From: Lumbricus rubellus
Taxonomy: Eukaryota > Annelida > Clitellata > Crassiclitellata > Lumbricidae
Assembly (NCBI GenBank): GCA_945859605.1
Contig: OX243817.1
Coordinates: 30,597,407 to 30,661,406 of the forward strand
DNA length: 64,000 bases
Direction of reading: 5' to 3'
Both the position numbers and the translations under genes were made by a program. Shown one piece after another: positions 12,481 through 24,849 of the stretch (position 1 is its first letter; every line of letters starts with the position of its first letter). The notes under the pieces were generated by a model. That model was not told where the DNA came from. It was given only the letters and a program-made list of their open reading frames with translations, and did no database searches.

Positions 12481-13308
12481 CGGGAAAGTCGTTAAGTAAA
12501 GAAGGAATAGAAGAAGGACTCGGCGTCGGCAGCGGCGGCGGCGGCGGCGGTGGCGGTCGGTGGCGACCTCTCCGGCCCGCGGTGCATGGGAGAGAGAGGG
12601 AGAGCGAGCCGTGACTGACAGGAGAAAGGCGTTAATGGAGAAGGGGCGCAGTGGATATAGATGCGTGGTGGGTAGCATAATACGACGCGTCGTGTAATTA
12701 AGGAGGAAATTTGTGAAACAGAACCGGGAAGATTTCTGTTATTATGATTCACGTAACTGGATCAGGGTTCGAAGTGTGATCTGACGACGGATTTAACATG
12801 CTTGATTCACATATCGATTTCACGAACGAGACACGATTATGTGAAATATTTGAGATGCAGGTGTGTAGCCTTATAACCTGGAATTCAGAGAATGACAACT
12901 TGAAAGTCCAGAGCCGACTTTTGCCCCAAATTGCGCCCCAGGCAAAGCATGAAGTTTGCGCCCTCTGATCCCCATTCAATGTTTCACCCCACGTCACAAC
13001 CCAATGACGAATCAGCCAAAGCATTTGCAATTTTGCACTCAATTAAGTTATTAATCATTAACTTTACTATTACACATTCAAATAATGTTCAATTTTGGGA
13101 AATGCGGCATGCCTATAAGTGCGTGAAAAAGATATATAAGCTTTGGTTTAAATTTCGACCCCTAATCCTCTAAAGATAGCGGCGCCTCTGTCTACTTCCT
13201 CTGGCTAAAAGGCCGACTCTTAATTTGAAAGTCAAAATTGACAGCACAATAATTCAATATGTCGTTGTGCGAATGTATAATATGGTTGCATGACAATTTG
13301 AATGCATG

Positions 13309-13600
13309 CATGTCTGTCCGTCTGTATGTATGTCTGTCCGTCTGTATGTATGTCTGTATGTATGTATGTATGTATGTATGTATGTATGTATGTATGTATG
13401 TATGTATGTATGTATGTATGTATGTATGCATGTATGTATGTATGTATGTATGTATGTATGTATGTATGTATGTATGTATGTATGTATGTATGTATGTATG
13501 TATGTATGTATGTATGTATGTATGTATGTATGTATGTATGTATGTATGTATGTATGTATGTATGTATGTATGTCTGTCTGTCTGTATGTCTGTCTGTATC
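13309..13600. repeat. (TATG)n / (TCTG)n microsatellite
   Basis: A TATG tetranucleotide tract of about 250 bases with TCTG-variant units at both ends. Confidence 0.97.
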
Positions 13601-13644
13601 TGTAACTCGACGTCCTATCTTCTTCTTCTTCTTTTCCTTCAGGC

Positions 13645-13835
13645 TTGAATTAGTCCCTCTCAACGGAGGGGTCAGCCACTCGGATCCTCCTCTTCCACTT
13701 TCCTCTGTCTTTGGTGTCTTCATTTTTCAGTTTGAGTTGTTTCATGTCCTCGCGTATTGCATCCTCCCATCTCTTCTTTTGTCGTCCCCGACTGCGTCGT
13801 CCATATACATTCGTCCTATACAGGTCCCATAATAT
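13645..13835 (-). pseudogene. LINE reverse transcriptase C-terminal fragment with (GAA)n tail
   Basis: On the minus strand the frame carries VYGRRSRGRQKKRWEDAIRE, then a WKRRIRVADPS-like end. This is the C-terminal signature of endonuclease/RT-type non-LTR retrotransposons. A short 3' UTR ends in (GAA)n at 13620-13634, the usual place of the LINE tail. Everything upstream in the element is missing, as expected of 5' truncation on insertion. A similar 3' UTR scrap is at 47120-47160. Confidence 0.8.
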
Positions 13836-14329
13836 TACATGAATATACAGAAAATACATATCGTGTAAAAATATATGACGTGCATTATAATTATAGGCAC
13901 GAGCGTGCGTGCGTGTGTGCGTGCGTGCGTGGCTCTTCCAAGATATATTATATAGATCTATATAATTATATATATAAAAAAATATATAGACAATATTAGA
14001 CATGGATTCATGTCGATTTCCAAACAAAGCTGATTGTTCCGTTGTTCCTGACTCTACACTCAGGATGGAACCGAGTCCGGAACCATTTTAAAATATTTTC
14101 ACACGATTCATCAAAGCCAGACTTCCTTGCCTTCACATATTCATCCTTCCATCTTTGCATCTTTTTCCTTAGCATCGCAAGCTCACCGGAACACGCTTTC
14201 TACTCTCCTCTTCAGGGCGGACGGACGATCTTCCTGGAAGGTAAACACTGGAGACCGTGGTCCCATGAGCGTGACTGACTGAAGGCGACTGCATGCCTCT
14301 TTGCTCTTCGCGGTCCCTTGAGAGACGAA

Positions 14330-14640
14330 GGATATATAGAGAGAGGTATGCACAGATAGATAGACAGAGACAGAGAGCGAGACAGATAGAGAGACAGAGA
14401 GAGAGAGAGAGAGATGAACTAGACCGGATATACGGAGGATGAAGCGTGGGATGAGAGAGACGATGAGACATGCACAGAAAGACAGAGACAGAGACAGAGA
14501 TGGACAGGGACGGACGGACAGTGACAGAGAGAGACAAAGAGACAGAGGTAGAGACAGAGAGAGATAAAGAGTCAGAGAGAGAGAGATGAACTAGACCGGA
14601 TGTATACAGGGGAACGAAGCGTGGGATGCATTTGGTTGGT
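14330..14640. repeat. GA/GACA repeat with duplicated block
   Basis: The block GATGAACTAGACCGGAT, followed by GAAGCGTGGGATG, occurs twice about 170 bases apart, each time preceded by a GA run. This indicates a local tandem duplication within the microsatellite. Confidence 0.75.
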
Positions 14641-14649
14641 CGTCATCGA

Positions 14650-17100
14650 AGGAGGAGTATATATTTATAGAGAGTAGAATCCTTCTGTTCCGGTGACGTG
14701 TGTTTGCCGTCGGCTCTGTCAGAATCGACGACGACGTCTAATGGCAGCTAAAAGATCTCTAATGGCTTAATTGAAAAAGTCATAGCACTGCACCGCCACA
14801 CAACTATGTACAATTGTGCATAGTGTGTGCGGATATATATATATATTTATATTTATATATAGTATATATATATATATTGTAAGACTGCGTATAAGGTTTG
14901 TTATATTATAATTATGGGTTATTATCGAATGTATGGAAGCGCCTTGCACATTGTAACAAAATATGGGACAAATAATATTTATAGTAGGCCGTAGGCCTGT
15001 ACATGTCGCATAACGGAGGATTCTGATATGTAGCACAGGTGCATAATAGTTTTGAAGGTTAACATGATGTTAGCGATGTTCTATGATTTTATATAGCGCA
15101 CTGATGGTCTAAATTGCTATAGCCTAGGGCTGCAGAGGAGTTAGAGACTTTAGCGATGTCATAAAAATCGTCACATACACAATTGCACATTAGTCATCGC
15201 TAAACACGTCTTCTTGTCCGCGTGTGTCATCTAAACTCATCTAAACATCTCAATCAGAGTTTCTGCTATTCTAGAGCAGGGTATATGGGGGATAGGGGTG
15301 GTGGGGGATGATGGGGCTACTGCCACCATTTTATGATCGAATGTTTGACCGCCGAAGGCAACGCCAGAACTGACTTCCGGCTGCAGCGCCCTCTATGTGC
15401 CCCATCGGTGACCATGACGTGCACTAATCGTAGGCTTAATGTGTGTAAGCCTGGTTTGGCGTCATCGCTTTTGTACAATAACAGCTAATATGTTTGCTGC
15501 AGAATACAGATGTTTGAAGGTTAGTGGTACATTTGATGTTGATGCACAAAAATGCACGTTCATCACTTGAACACATGTGCAATTTTGCATAATCAAGCGT
15601 GATAAATGGGCGATTATTATCGGACGATGTTTAGGTCGATGTCGGAAGGTGTGTACGGTGAGTGTAATTGGCTATGGTAAATGGATGAGAAGAAAGGAAA
15701 AATCAGAGACTTTTCAGAAAATGATTGAATGATTGAGACATTTTTAAATTAATGAGTGATATTATGTGATGTGAGAGAGTAGCCTAATTTTTAACGATCG
15801 AAGTCGAATTTGCAATTTTTTGTTCACCGTTAGTCAATCCTACCGGTATAGCCTATAGAATGAAGACAGTAAAAGAAGAAAATAAAATTTTTAAAACTAG
15901 AAAGGAAGGACGCAAAGAAAGACATTACATTAATTTTATTTTAAGGAAGGTACAATGAAGAAAGGATGGAAAGAAAAAAGGAAAAAAGAATAGCCTATAG
16001 TTGAACGATGTGTAATGTGAAGAAGTTTTAGGCTTACTATGATGTAGCCTATACGCGTAAGTTACAGTCACAATGGACGCTTCAGGCCAATAACTTATTC
16101 ACTTTCTTTATGTGCATGCTTACTCACTTTTCAAAATGAATGAGCCATAATTGTATAGGTCATGTCGGCGTTTGATGCGGCGTCTAATTAAGACGCATAA
16201 ATGTCTAATTGGATTAATTTCATGTCATGTCAGTACAAGAAAAAATTATTTACGAGCCGATCTGTCATCATATAAGAGGCCTAGGCTACTCGTTGATTTT
16301 AGAGTTTCTCTGAAATTTATTTCTCCCTTCGATCAGTTAAGGCGTCGATGTATCAATAAAATAGAAAAAACAATATCGTCGTCTTTTGTGTACAAACGTG
16401 TTTTAGTCTGTTTGATGTTCGCGTCGTCGTGAAGCCCAGGCCACGAATGGGACGCAATGTGACAGACTACAGCGCAGCCATTGGCTCATCGCATGCAGCT
16501 GCAGTGTGCTTAATGCTTATCCCGCCGCGAATCTGGACATAAAATTTATGTAAATTTTGACAACGCTTGCACCGCCCCCAACCGAAGAAATAAATCAACG
16601 AAGCCTTTGTGCTAAACAAATTAAATTCCAGGCGCTTCTCGTATCAATTCTGTCCTTTTTTCAACGACTTCCGCTGCAGGAAGGATGGCCTATTTTTCTA
16701 TGCGGCGGAGTGATATGTATTGACAGTTCTGCGCTTTGTCATTTTCGATGACGTTCAGAGACGGGCAAATGACGGAGCATCTGAAAGAGTCAAACAACAT
16801 GGCGGCCATAATGAAGGTTTTGGTATAAGTCTTGGTATAATAATTATTATAAGCTGCATGGAGTTGCTCAGAAGATGGAACAACTTTTTTATATATAGGA
16901 GGCTTTGGAACCATTTCCCATTGTTTCAAGAATCTCGTTTTCCAACTTGTCAGGGTTTCAGGATTTTCCTGGTAGGCTATTTTATTCAACGCCTGCGAAC
17001 TGGTTTTAACTTTTAAGGCTTCAAATTAATGATAACTTTTTAGTCATCGTGGCTTTTGCGGCTGAACTGATATATAATTAAGTCAAATAATATGTAATAT
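14650..17100. other. LMX1 intron, AT-rich unique sequence
   Basis: No gene or complete mobile element is seen. A TA-rich run is at 14832-14880. At 16175-16235 several TAATTA/ATTA cores cluster near CGTCTAATTAAGACG, an imperfect palindrome; this is a possible homeodomain-type site cluster but unproven. Confidence 0.35.
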
Positions 17101-17120
17101 GTTCATTTTGCATGTGTTCT

Positions 17121-17371
17121 CTGCCTCTGCCTCTGAGTCTCTGTCTCTGCCTCTGCCTCTGCCTCTGCCTCTGCCTCTGCCTCTGCCTCTGCCTCTGCCT
17201 CTGCCTCTGCCTCTGCCTCTGCCTCTGCCTCTGCCTCTGCCTCTGCCTCTGCCTCTGCCTCTGCCTCTGCCTCTGCCTCTGCCGCTGCCTCTGCCTCTGC
17301 CTCTGCCTCTGCCTCTGCCTCTGCCTCTGCCTCTGCCTCTGCCTCTGCCTCTGCCTCTGCCCCTGCCTCTC
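17121..17371. repeat. (CTCTGC)n hexanucleotide array
   Basis: About 40 hexamer copies with very few changes; it yields Leu-Pro, Cys-Leu, Arg-Gly or Glu-Ala ORFs that are artefacts. Confidence 0.97.
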
Positions 17372-17776
17372 CATCTTCCTCTCCATCTTCCTCTTTCAAT
17401 CAATCGGCAATTGCCATCAATCGTTCATCATCATCCGTCGTTTTTCACTCTTTGTATATCTGTCTTCTCTTGACAGACAGATGTCCAGATGAGTTTCTCG
17501 TTGCATGATTAACATTCCCAATCAATGCATGTACATGTATACATGTATGTAGGCCTATACATGACATATCTATCTCCTTTTAAATCTGCACTTCCTGTCT
17601 TAATCTGCCTATAAAATTTATATACGCCTATATTCCTGTGTCTCTCAGACTCTCTCTACATGACATTGTGTCATTCCGTCTTTCATTGCATATACATCTC
17701 TCTGTTTGCCTGTCTCTGCCTGTCTCTGTCCCGTCTCTGTCTCTCTCTGTCTATCAGTCTGTCTATCAGTCTGTCT

Positions 17777-17843
17777 GACAAAGACGGAGACGGAGACATA
17801 GAGAGACAGACAGTCTCTCTATGTCTCCGTCTCCGTCTTTGTC
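17777..17843. repeat. perfect 31-bp hairpin in GA/CT-rich DNA
   Basis: The left arm (from GACAAAGACGGAGACGGAGA) is followed after the 5-base loop AGACA by its exact reverse complement ending in CCGTCTTTGTC. There are no mismatches over 31 bases. It lies in low-complexity sequence, so a replication or template-switch origin is likely. Confidence 0.9.
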
Positions 17844-18179
17844 TCTGTCGCTGCAGTGTGCACATCCCATCCCTCAGATGCTCTGTTGACGCATATCCGA
17901 TCGCGACGATCGCCAGGGGGCGTGGGACGGCATGGCGCTGCGAATTCTTCCCATGGACAGCACCGCTCATGCAGCTGACCATAGATGCAGTGACCGAGGT
18001 GGACAATGCCAGTGTGCTGCTGCTGCTGCTGGCCGCTGATGGCCGCATGCAGTCTGTCGTGAGAAAGGTCAACGCAGTGGACGTAATGGACGCCAGACTG
18101 GACCTCATTTGCATGTTGACCGTATTACAGGTGACGTCAACTGTGCGACGTCACTCGGTCAGGAGAGATGAGGCGAAAA

Positions 18180-18197
18180 GAACAGCAGCAGCAGCAT

Positions 18198-18262
<65 letters not shown>

Positions 18263-18300
18263 GTAGCAGCAGTAGCAGCAGCAGTAGCAGCAGCAGACGA
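18180..18300. repeat. (CAG)n-type trinucleotide tract
   Basis: Interrupted CAG/TAG repeats. The long frame from about 17660 reads through CT repeats, the hairpin and poly-Ala and has no domain, so it is not called as a gene. Confidence 0.9.
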
Positions 18301-18722
18301 GTGAATATGTCTTAGTACACCATTATCTGTAGCTCTGTCTCTGTCTTTATATGTTTCTCTGTGTGCATGTATTTGTGGAGCTTCCAATTGGAAAGTGATC
18401 ATTAGATTGTATCATCGTAAGTTCACTTTCTTTGCATGCACTATAATTATATAGGCCTACGCCTTACATGAAATGTTAGAAAAATTTTGGGTTGAAGAAT
18501 GCTACCATTATAGCTGCTCTGTTTTGCAACTAAGACCGAATACTGTGGGATGAAAAGACAGACTATAAAATTATATGGGTTGAACGTCTATACATTAATG
18601 TGTTTGGTCAACTTTGGCGACAAAACGATAACCGAAATGTATTGAATTGTTTTTACATCAACCGTCATCATCAAAGTGCCTGCAATAAATTGGGTTTTGG
18701 TGCATTTTCGCATGCATTACCT

Positions 18723-18861
18723 CAGTATGAGAATTGTGGAAAAATAACTGGGGGTTGGCCTATGATAAACTTGAAATTGAGGTATGAAAAACATACTTTA
18801 ACATGGAGCTCTAAGAAAGACTGGGGGGTTGAACCCCCAAACCCCAGCAATTCTCACCATG
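18723..18861. mobile_element. 139-bp hAT-like MITE, copy 1
   Basis: The ends are CAGTATGAGAATTG and CAATTCTCACCATG, an inverted pair, flanked by a perfect 8-bp target duplication CATTACCT (18715-18722 and 18862-18869). Relatives are at 19751-19892 and 36294-36421. No coding capacity. Confidence 0.88.
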
Positions 18862-19069
18862 CATTACCTTAATTATAAACCCTTGTCTGCTCCTGTACAC
18901 TGTATACACACAAATATTCAACAACGAGGGAAGATCGCAGCACAAGTGATGAACTTCAACATATTATGACTTCTATAGCGCCGCATAAGTTGACCTTGTG
19001 CTGACGAAGCAATTTCACTCAGTCAGTTTCATCAACACGTTGGCTTCTGTCACACGACGACAGCCACTT

Positions 19070-19145
19070 AGCCATCAGCAGCAGCAGCAGCAGCAGCAGT
19101 TTCAGCAACAGCTTCAGCAGCATCAGCAGCAGTAGCAACATCAGG
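19070..19145. repeat. (CAG)n tract
   Basis: Interrupted CAG repeats with TTCAGCAACAG variants. Confidence 0.85.
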
Positions 19146-19750
19146 CGCCCGCCATCAATATATACCGTCTCCTCCTCCCTCTCCCCACTCCGCGTTCCCT
19201 TCCCTACAGCCACCTGCAGCTTCTCCCTGCCTGCCACAGGATCTCTCTTTAGTCCTTCCCTTCCTCCTCCCTTCATACCTCTTCCCTTGCTGATCCATCG
19301 ACCGTTCACACCCCTTTAATACAGACACACGTCACGCCCCCTGCCGCCGGACGCTTATGCAAATTCATTCCGCCCAGCGAACGCCAGGCGGCGCTGCGTA
19401 AGCGCGTTCCCCCGTCGCTAGGTGGCTGTCACGATGGGGAGTGAGTACCGCTGCGCATGCGCTTACAAGGCGTGAAATGAGGGCACGTGTTGGGGGAGGC
19501 GACCCTACAAACAGGTTGTTGTTGACGGGGGGAGGGGAGTCCCGGTTGAAGTGGACCACTTGTTTGTGTCTATTCGAAAGACATCAACTGAATTGTCAGA
19601 GACTACTGACGCCCAACGAGTTTACGTCATCGTAGTAGTTTACCCAGAATACCGAGCGGCGGAAGTGGGTGTGTCGATGACGAAATTGACGCATAGAGTG
19701 ATCGGAGTCGGATGGAACTAAGCGACCCCTATGTCATTTGTAATATTATA

Positions 19751-19892
19751 CGGTGTGAGAATTGTGGAGAAAGAACTGGGGGTTGGTCTATGATAAACTT
19801 GGAATTGGGTGTGAAAAAACAGATTTTACTATGAGGCTCTAAGAAATACTGGGGGGATGAAACCTTCTAAACCCCCGGCAATTCTCACCCTG
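19751..19892. mobile_element. hAT-like MITE, copy 2
   Basis: The ends are CGGTGTGAGAATTG and CAATTCTCACCCTG. The body (ACTGGGGGTTGGTCTATGAT and AAATACTGGGGGGATGAA) matches copy 1. The flanking duplication is decayed. Confidence 0.82.
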
Positions 19893-19924
19893 ATAATATG
19901 TTTATATTGAACACTTACTTAGAC

Positions 19925-20341
19925 TTAGTTCCTCCAGTTCCGATCGGAACATTGGTCGACTAGTCCTCGCCACTCCGCACGGTCGCCAGCCACCACCTCC
20001 GCCTCGTCCCTGCCCAGTCCCATCCGCTCCAGGTCCTTCCTGAAAGCGTGTCTCCAGGTGTTTCTTGGTCTACCTCTTTTTCGTTTTCCACCCTCCGGCA
20101 CCCATTTCAATGCCGTCCTCGCAATCCTCTCCTTTGGTAGTCTAAGGATGTGCCCAGCCAACCTTCCCCTTCTCCCTATGATGATGTACTCAAGATCCTT
20201 CGTCCCCGCCATTGTTAGCACCTCCTCGTTTCTGATGTGGTCCTTCCATGAGATGCCAAGGATAGATCGTAGGCATCTCCGGTGGAAGACATTTAGTTGT
20301 TTTGTTGTCTTTGCTGTTGTCTTCCAGGCCTCACTTGTCAC
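19925..20341 (-). pseudogene. LINE reverse transcriptase C-terminal fragment
   Basis: An open minus-strand frame of 138 residues carries the C-terminal region of a non-LTR retrotransposon polyprotein: LNVFHRRCLRSILGISWKDH, then GRLAGHILRLP, then GKRKRGRPRNTWR and a final AEWRGLVDQCSDRN. The catalytic RT domain is absent, so this is a 5'-truncated copy. The uninterrupted frame suggests a relatively young insertion. Confidence 0.88.
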
Positions 20342-20349
20342 TTGCCACG

Positions 20350-20534
20350 TACTTTATTATATTGAACAAGATGATATTATTATTATATACAAGTGGTCGT
20401 ATAGACTATGGCTGAGCTTGAGGGTCGAAAGTGAGTTGTATATAATTATGATGTTGCTGTTAGTGGGAAATGTTGCATAAAACCATTTTGAATCGTCGTA
20501 GAAGAATCATTCTAAGTCGCAGGACGCAGCATAT

Positions 20535-20572
<38 letters not shown>

Positions 20573-21045
20573 CGTGCGTGTGTGCGATGGCTTTATCGTC
20601 CATTCATACGTGTAAATAATTCATGTAGCTCCTCTTCAAGAAGACCACTCAGACGAGTCAGACCTCTATGATATATTGAACAAGATGATCAATAATTATT
20701 CATATTGAACAAGATGATAAATTGTTATGATCAATTGGGACGATAAATTAAGACGATAAAAATTATAATCATGCATGTTTAGAGGTTATATTAAGACGAT
20801 AAATCAAGACAATTAGCCCACTACATCATAGCGTACAATATACGAATGAAAGAATTAAGAATAAAAAAAGACTATAGCGTGACAAGATCAACAGACAGTT
20901 TGAGCAGAAGATATCAATGAAAACAATGATTATGAACTTTGAAGTAGGCCTATTATAAGCATGAAACATTAAATCGACCACTGACAGAAAAGCATGAAAA
21001 TAATAAATTTCCATTCATCGCCATTCAAACGACCGGCATCATACA
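20350..21045. other. LMX1 intron, AT-rich, no gene
   Basis: A (TA)n-(TG)n run is at 20530-20580 and short repeats ATTGAACAAGATGAT occur at 20361, 20674 and 20705. Nothing coding is seen. Confidence 0.45.
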
Positions 21046-21051
21046 TTAATT

Positions 21052-21094
21052 GATGATGAAGATGATGATGATGATGATGATGTGGTGGTGGTGG

Positions 21095-21137
<43 letters not shown>

Positions 21138-21165
21138 AGTGACGACGACGATGATGATGATGGTA
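21052..21165. repeat. (GAT)n tract
   Basis: GAT trinucleotide runs with a GGTGGT interruption. Confidence 0.93.
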
Positions 21166-21399
21166 ATGATGGGTGACGTTGCTAGCCAGCGGGGACTCTG
21201 TACTGTCTGCAGTCCCTTCTGGGCTCCCATTTGTGACCAAGTGATTTTTTGCATAGTTTGACGTGATGTTATTTTGCATAAGTTCTTACTTCATGGCTCA
21301 ATAAATTGATTAATTGATTGATTGATTGATGCTGGCATTTAAATGATGACGTCGACGTACATACGTCAGAGTTGACGTCAATATTCAATTAGAAAATAT

Positions 21400-21450
21400 A
21401 GTGCCCCTTCAAGAAAAACTACGCAGAGGCGCTCCCGACTCCAACGCGTT
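21400..21450 (-). mobile_element. SINE family 1 tail fragment
   Basis: Minus-strand tail hairpin: GGGAGCGCCTCTGCGTAG then TTGAAGGGGCACTATA. The rest of the SINE is missing. Confidence 0.65.
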
Positions 21451-21853
21451 CAAAGACAACAGTTTTAAGTTTAGTGCATGAGGAAGAATTCTGGCAGAGT
21501 CCTTGGGTGTAAAATATGCTAAACATTAATTATACATAATACGTAGGCCTACATAAAGATAAATAATTATGTGTCGTGTACATATAGATCTATTAGATAA
21601 GTTATATATATTATAGATCTAATGTATTATATAAGTCGCGTTTTTGTCGAGCTCGGCAAACGGTTATCGAATAGCAAAAGCTGCAGACATGACCCACGTG
21701 ACTGCCAAGACACGAAGACGCTGGACAACAGTTTCACATTACATCAGCTATCTATATAAATAAAAATGAAACTTTCCAATAGTTCGGAACATGATCACGC
21801 CCAAAGTGACACACCGATTGTTATGAAACTTTTACAACACCTTCCATTCCGAT

Positions 21854-23779
21854 CAGGGGCGGAAACCTAGGGGGGGACAGGGGGGGACGGTCCCCCCCAA
21901 AGAAGACGTTGGGGGGGACGGCCCATGCATTTGTCCCCCCCAATGTTCAAGCGTTAGGACATGTACACAATCTTCAGTAGGGAACTAGAGAAAAAAGTTT
22001 AGCAGATGAAGTAAATATTTATAATGTTATGAACTCCAGAGCAATCCAGGTACTAACCAAAAGTTATTAAGTCCCACATTGGATAGTTTGCGAACATTAT
22101 ACTGTATAGATAAGACACCTCTTTTAACTCATTTCCAATTATTATAAAGACTTGAAAACACCCAACGTCACAAACTCACAACGTCACATGTCGGGTTTCT
22201 GCTAAATTCAATTCAGCTTCTCTTCAGGCTCAAATCAGCGTCATATTCAACATCAGAAGTAAAAGGAAAAGTTAATACGTAAATAAGTAAGTAAGTAAGT
22301 ATTTTGTTTATTGTTCCTCTGGAAAACGAACAGTGGGACACAGAACATCATTGGGTCCATGGGCGGAGTTTATAACGGGCTAGGGGGCTCAAACCCCTCA
22401 AGAAGACCCAGATTCAGGTCTGTCACAAGGAAAATGGTATAGTTTCCGGAGTTAGCCCCCAAGAAATTTTCACGAGCGAAACTTGAATCCGATGATTAAC
22501 GCTTTTTTATCCAGGAAAAATAGCATGGTTGTTGTGAAACTTCAATTAAAGTCGTTGACTAAAACGGGTGTGTCCGGAAAGTTAGTATGGTTTCATGAGA
22601 TTTCTATTAAACTCGACGTGTGTAAGGAAAAAGAATGGTTTTTATGAGATTTCAACTCTATGACCAAGAAAAGGTCGACACACTTTTTGTCTGAAAAATA
22701 ATATGGTTTTGTGAGATTTAAATTAAACTCCCAAAAAATAATTATGTTTACGCAAAATAGTATGGTTTTTATGAGAATTTAGCAAATTTCGATGACTAAA
22801 AAAGGTGTTTACGGAAATATTATGGTTTTTATTAGATTTAAATTAAACTCGATGACTAAAAAGGCTCATTAACTTTTGATTCGAGAAAAAAATTCCGGCG
22901 CCGCTCAATCTGGACCAAGTCTTCGCCTCATATCCAAACTTTAAGTTTTTTTAGCCCCCCAAAATGTAAACCAAACTCCGTCCACGATTTGGTCTCTTGA
23001 ACGGATTTAATCTATGCATAATGAGAGTTGGCAGGGCTTTTAAACGTGCAAGTTCACATAGAAGTGTTGATTTTAAATAAAATGGCAGTTATAATGGTCT
23101 TAGACAGTTGTAAAATCACATCCTCGCAGCAAAAAATAGTTTTGAAAAAGTCATTGTCATCTGGTTGGCAGTTATTTACCAGGGTAGATCAAAAGGCTGA
23201 GAAAAAGTCATGCAGTTCTGTAACGGAATTCTTTTGATATGCTCTGATAGTATGTATATAATAATTATAGACAAGAGTAGATTTTCATTCCTATCAGTGT
23301 TTTCTTTTTAGTCTTTCTAATAAACATAATTTGCATGTAATAAATTAACGCAAATATTTTAGTCATGAATTTGAGTAATATTCACTACATAGCATGATTT
23401 TCTTATATATATATTTTTGATTGATTGCATTACAGAGGTGTCTATGTTAAATGCACAGATAGTTTTTTTGCAAAACTGTTTTGCGAAATTTAGCACATTC
23501 CATCATTATATAAATTTGTGATATCAGCATTAAAAAGGTGTCTAATACAATCTGCATTCCGATCTTGTTCAATAACAAATTACAGTTTGAACTACTTCTA
23601 TTGGGACTAAGAAAATGGATCATTTTTCATTTTTGACGACAGCTAAAATGCTACAATTAGGTGTGAATATTAAAAACAACCTTAATTCACCCCTCCCAAC
23701 TCGGTGCTTCGCGCTTCAGCGATCGTCTTTCAGCCGCTCGTCCGTCCCCCCCAAAGTTCGGACCAGGTTTCCGCCCCTG
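21854..23779. mobile_element. hAT-like TIR element of 1.9 kb carrying a nested element
   Basis: The ends are CAGGGGCGGAAACCT and AGGTTTCCGCCCCTG with a perfect 8-bp target duplication ATTCCGAT (21846-21853, 23780-23787). No intact transposase frame is present. Another element sits inside at 22358-22986, so the host element is about 1.3 kb. A short relative is at 35795-36084, sharing CCCATGCATTTGT near the left end. Confidence 0.9.
22358..22986. mobile_element. nested hAT-like MITE (629 bp)
   Basis: The ends are CATGGGCGGAGTTTA and AAACTCCGTCCACG; the flanks ATTGGGTC and ATTTGGTC are an 8-bp duplication with one change. Diverged repeats of the type GATGACTAAAAAAGGTGTTTAC lie inside. It interrupts the 21854-23779 element and so is younger. 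Confidence 0.82.
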
Positions 23780-24091
23780 ATTCCGATAGAACAGTGATAA
23801 CTTATGCTTTTTTCCCGAAAAAACGCAACCTTTTCCACAAAAAGGGAACTTTGCAATCCGTTCGTCCGCCATTTGCAAGTTGAACACGTCCCTCACGGCT
23901 AAACGCTGTCTCTAAACACAGCAGACGAAATATGAATGAACATGAATGATGTCGCGTCCTCTGACGTCATAAGCGATTCGCGGCCTTCCCCAAAACGGCC
24001 TTGACGGCGTGACGGCGGAAAGGAGCGGAGAGAGCGGGACGAAGACGGTGGGGAGGGAGCGGAGGGGGAGGGGAGGTGGAGGTCAAGAGGA

Positions 24092-24291
24092 NNNNNNNNN
24101 NNNNNNNNNNNNNNNNNNNNNNNNNNNNNNNNNNNNNNNNNNNNNNNNNNNNNNNNNNNNNNNNNNNNNNNNNNNNNNNNNNNNNNNNNNNNNNNNNNNN
24201 NNNNNNNNNNNNNNNNNNNNNNNNNNNNNNNNNNNNNNNNNNNNNNNNNNNNNNNNNNNNNNNNNNNNNNNNNNNNNNNNNNNNNNNNNNN
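24092..24291. other. assembly gap (200 N)
   Basis: Exactly 200 undetermined bases; the round number suggests a placeholder of unknown true size. It follows a purine-rich GC-rich stretch (24010-24091) that may have stopped the assembly. The missing LIM2 exon could be here. Confidence 0.99.
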
Positions 24292-24559
24292 GGGGTGGGC
24301 CGAACCTCAACTAACCCCAACTTTCTTGGAAATTCTCATCCGGGGCTAAAGTGTCAGGTTAGGGTTGGAGGTTATAAGGTTTTGTTTAGGGCTATAGTTT
24401 AAAATGATACATCTCCGAGTCTAAGAACATGGCGCGCACCTGCGGAATAGCATATATAGTATACATGATTGACATTGGCTGTATAGTTGCATGCCTGCTC
24501 GAATCAACATAAAACGCTTGGTTTGTGGTATCTTCCGGTATTCTCATGTCCCTACCTTC

Positions 24560-24845
24560 ATGAAGGACGATCTCCACTGGCTCCCACTGCAACAGCGCAT
24601 TGTTCATAGAGTTTCGTACATTGCCTGACACAGCGCCCTGCATGGCTCAAGCTTCACGTAGCCTAAGCTCTTCATCAGTTCTCTCCGCTTCTGACATGTG
24701 TCTCTAGGCCGCCGTTCGATGCGCTCGGTGGCTCCTTCTATCGTCTTCTTAGGTTTCTTCTTTTTGATCAGGCCTGGGTTGGAGCTCCTCTGTGTAGTGA
24801 ACCTGAAGAGGCGCTACATAAATTTATGCGATTGATTAATTGAAA
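24560..24845 (+). pseudogene. L2/CR1-like LINE C-terminal relic with 3' tail
   Basis: The plus-strand frame has DDLHWLPLQQRIVHRVSYIA and, past stops, further pieces with the spacing of CR1/L2 RT C-termini (HWLPxxxRI...LHG...). It ends in GAGCTCCTCTGTGTAGTGAA, CTGAAGAGGCGCTACATAAA and a GATT repeat. The same hairpin tail is carried by the SINEs of this window, so this LINE family is the likely source of their mobilisation. Confidence 0.75.
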
Positions 24846-24849
24846 GTGA

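Noticed and set aside
17660..18304. 214-residue plus-strand ORF ending in poly-Ala
   Set aside because: It reads through CT repeats, a hairpin and CAG repeats, with no domain or plausible splice context; the length comes from low-complexity sequence.
24009..24402. ORFs running through the N gap
   Set aside because: They consist mainly of undetermined residues.
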